Source: Seonamhaeicola sp. (GTDB lineage Bacteria > Bacteroidota > Bacteroidia > Flavobacteriales > Flavobacteriaceae). From it: a stretch of 64,000 nt of DNA. The notes beneath the pieces are model-generated. The model did no database searches and was not told where the DNA came from. It saw only the letters and a program-made list of their open reading frames with translations. The position numbers were made by a program, and so were the translations under genes. Within the stretch, counting starts at the first letter, position 1; each line of letters begins with the position of its first letter. Shown in pieces: positions 63,324 to 64,000 of this stretch. The stretch spans positions 124,001 through 188,000 of the forward strand of contig NZ_JANQJQ010000005.1 of assembly GCF_028281565.1 (NCBI RefSeq). Reading direction: 5' to 3'.

Positions 63324-64000
63324 ATGAAAAAAGATAGAAAAATGAATATCGTTTTAACAGGCTCATTGGGCAATATTAGTAGACCTCTTACGGAAGAATT
63401 AATTGTAAAAGGACATTCTGTTACGGTTATAAGTAGCAATACTGAAAGACAAAAAGACATTGAAAAATTAGGAGCAAAAGCTGCCATAGGTTCAATGGAA
63501 GACGTATCTTTTCTGACTGAAGTTTTCAAAAGTGCGGATGCGGTGTATTGTATGGAAACATTTGGCTTCTTTAATCCAGATTTTGATTATCTACAATACA
63601 TCGACAAAATTGCTAATAATTATAAACAGGCAATCGAGTATTCTGCTGTAAAAAAGGTGATTCATTTGAGTAGCATTGGAGCTCATACTTCTAAAGGTGT
63701 GGGCATCTTGAAGTTCCATCATTTAGCAGAAAATATAATGAACCAACTTCCCGAAAATATAGTCATTAAATTCATTCGACCAGTTGGATTCTATGTGAAT
63801 TTATTTGGTCAAATTCCAAGTATTAAATCTCAAGGTATTATCATTTCTAATTTTGGCAATCAAGAGAAAGAACCCTGGGTTTCACCTTATGATATTGCCA
63901 CTGTGATTGCGGAAGAATTCGACCTTCCGTTTGACCAAAGAAAAATTCGCTATGTAGCCAGTGATGAAGTTTCAGCTAATGAAATTGCAGAAACATTGGG
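63324..64000 (+). CDS. NmrA-like NAD(P)-binding protein, incomplete at the window edge
   Basis: An open frame from ATG 63324 (or 63342) to the last base, at least 225 codons. The N-terminal Rossmann strand and loop read MNIVLTGSLGNISRPL, followed by GHSVTVISSN, a KLGAKAAIGSMEDVSFL segment, VKKVIHLSSIGAH and FIRPVGFYVNLFGQ. This pattern is typical of NmrA/QOR2-type NAD(P)H-binding reductases. The 3' end is outside the window. Confidence 0.85.
   Translation, partial: MKKDRKMNIVLTGSLGNISRPLTEELIVKGHSVTVISSNTERQKDIEKLGAKAAIGSMEDVSFLTEVFKSADAVYCMETFGFFNPDFDYLQYIDKIANNYKQAIEYSAVKKVIHLSSIGAHTSKGVGILKFHHLAENIMNQLPENIVIKFIRPVGFYVNLFGQIPSIKSQGIIISNFGNQEKEPWVSPYDIATVIAEEFDLPFDQRKIRYVASDEVSANEIAETL

Overview
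The window looks like chromosome from a marine member of the Bacteroidota, most likely a Flavobacteriaceae. The evidence is SusC/SusD transport, a menaquinone operon (menF-menD), DUF3857, DUF2853 and DUF1097 proteins, an agarase/porphyranase-type GH16, Bacteroidota-style promoters (TTTG plus TAnnTTTG) and low-GC intergenic DNA. No rRNA, tRNA, CRISPR array, transposase or integrase was found.

Positions 1-20125 read as ordinary chromosome: a DUF3857 transglutaminase-like membrane protein, a cobalamin riboswitch in front of a small LOV-like PAS protein, an AraC/GyrI regulator, a run of secreted hydrolases (DUF885, esterase, DUF1080, class C serine hydrolase), a degenerate M48-type membrane protein, thioesterase-menF-menD, a CvfB-type S1 protein, a GH16 glycanase and mnmE.

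The 3' end of mnmE (codons for Cys-Ile-Gly-Lys-stop) occurs three times in direct orientation: inside mnmE at 20111, at 36821 and at 58004. The first and third copies share 17 identical bases. The middle copy differs from mnmE only at synonymous positions. I read this as a tandem pair of genomic islands inserted at the mnmE 3' end, a locus known as an integration site elsewhere (e.g. Salmonella genomic island 1). Neither island carries a visible recombinase.

Island 1 (about 20.1-36.8 kb) is a polysaccharide utilisation locus for a uronic-acid-containing glycan. It has an AraC regulator, SusC/SusD, a GH105 unsaturated uronyl hydrolase, KduI, KduD, an unassigned 653-residue lipoprotein, an NRAMP-related transporter that lacks the metal-site motifs, an FAD lactone/alditol-type oxidase, an RraA-type aldolase, a DUF4861 lipoprotein and a truncated galM at its right edge.

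Island 2 (about 36.8-58.0 kb) is a self-contained hydrogen-metabolism island. It has two paralogous Hox-type NAD-linked [NiFe] hydrogenase modules, each as a HoxE-F fusion, a HoxU-Y fusion and HoxH. It also has a membrane-bound group 1 hydrogenase (small subunit with the extra cysteines of oxygen-tolerant enzymes, large subunit, cytochrome b), two maturation proteases, HypA to HypF and a His-rich nickel permease. One diaphorase copy has lost its NADH/FMN signature residues. An ATGA-N6-TCAT palindrome sits about 29.5 nt upstream of -7-like boxes in front of the hypA, hyaA and nickel-permease genes, and about 27.5 nt upstream in front of the second hox module, which suggests one Crp/Fnr-type regulon.

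From 58.1 kb to the end there is an AraC-SDR-DUF1097-SDR-SDR-AraC-NmrA cluster of redox enzymes and regulators. It may be the original chromosome downstream of mnmE or another accessory segment.
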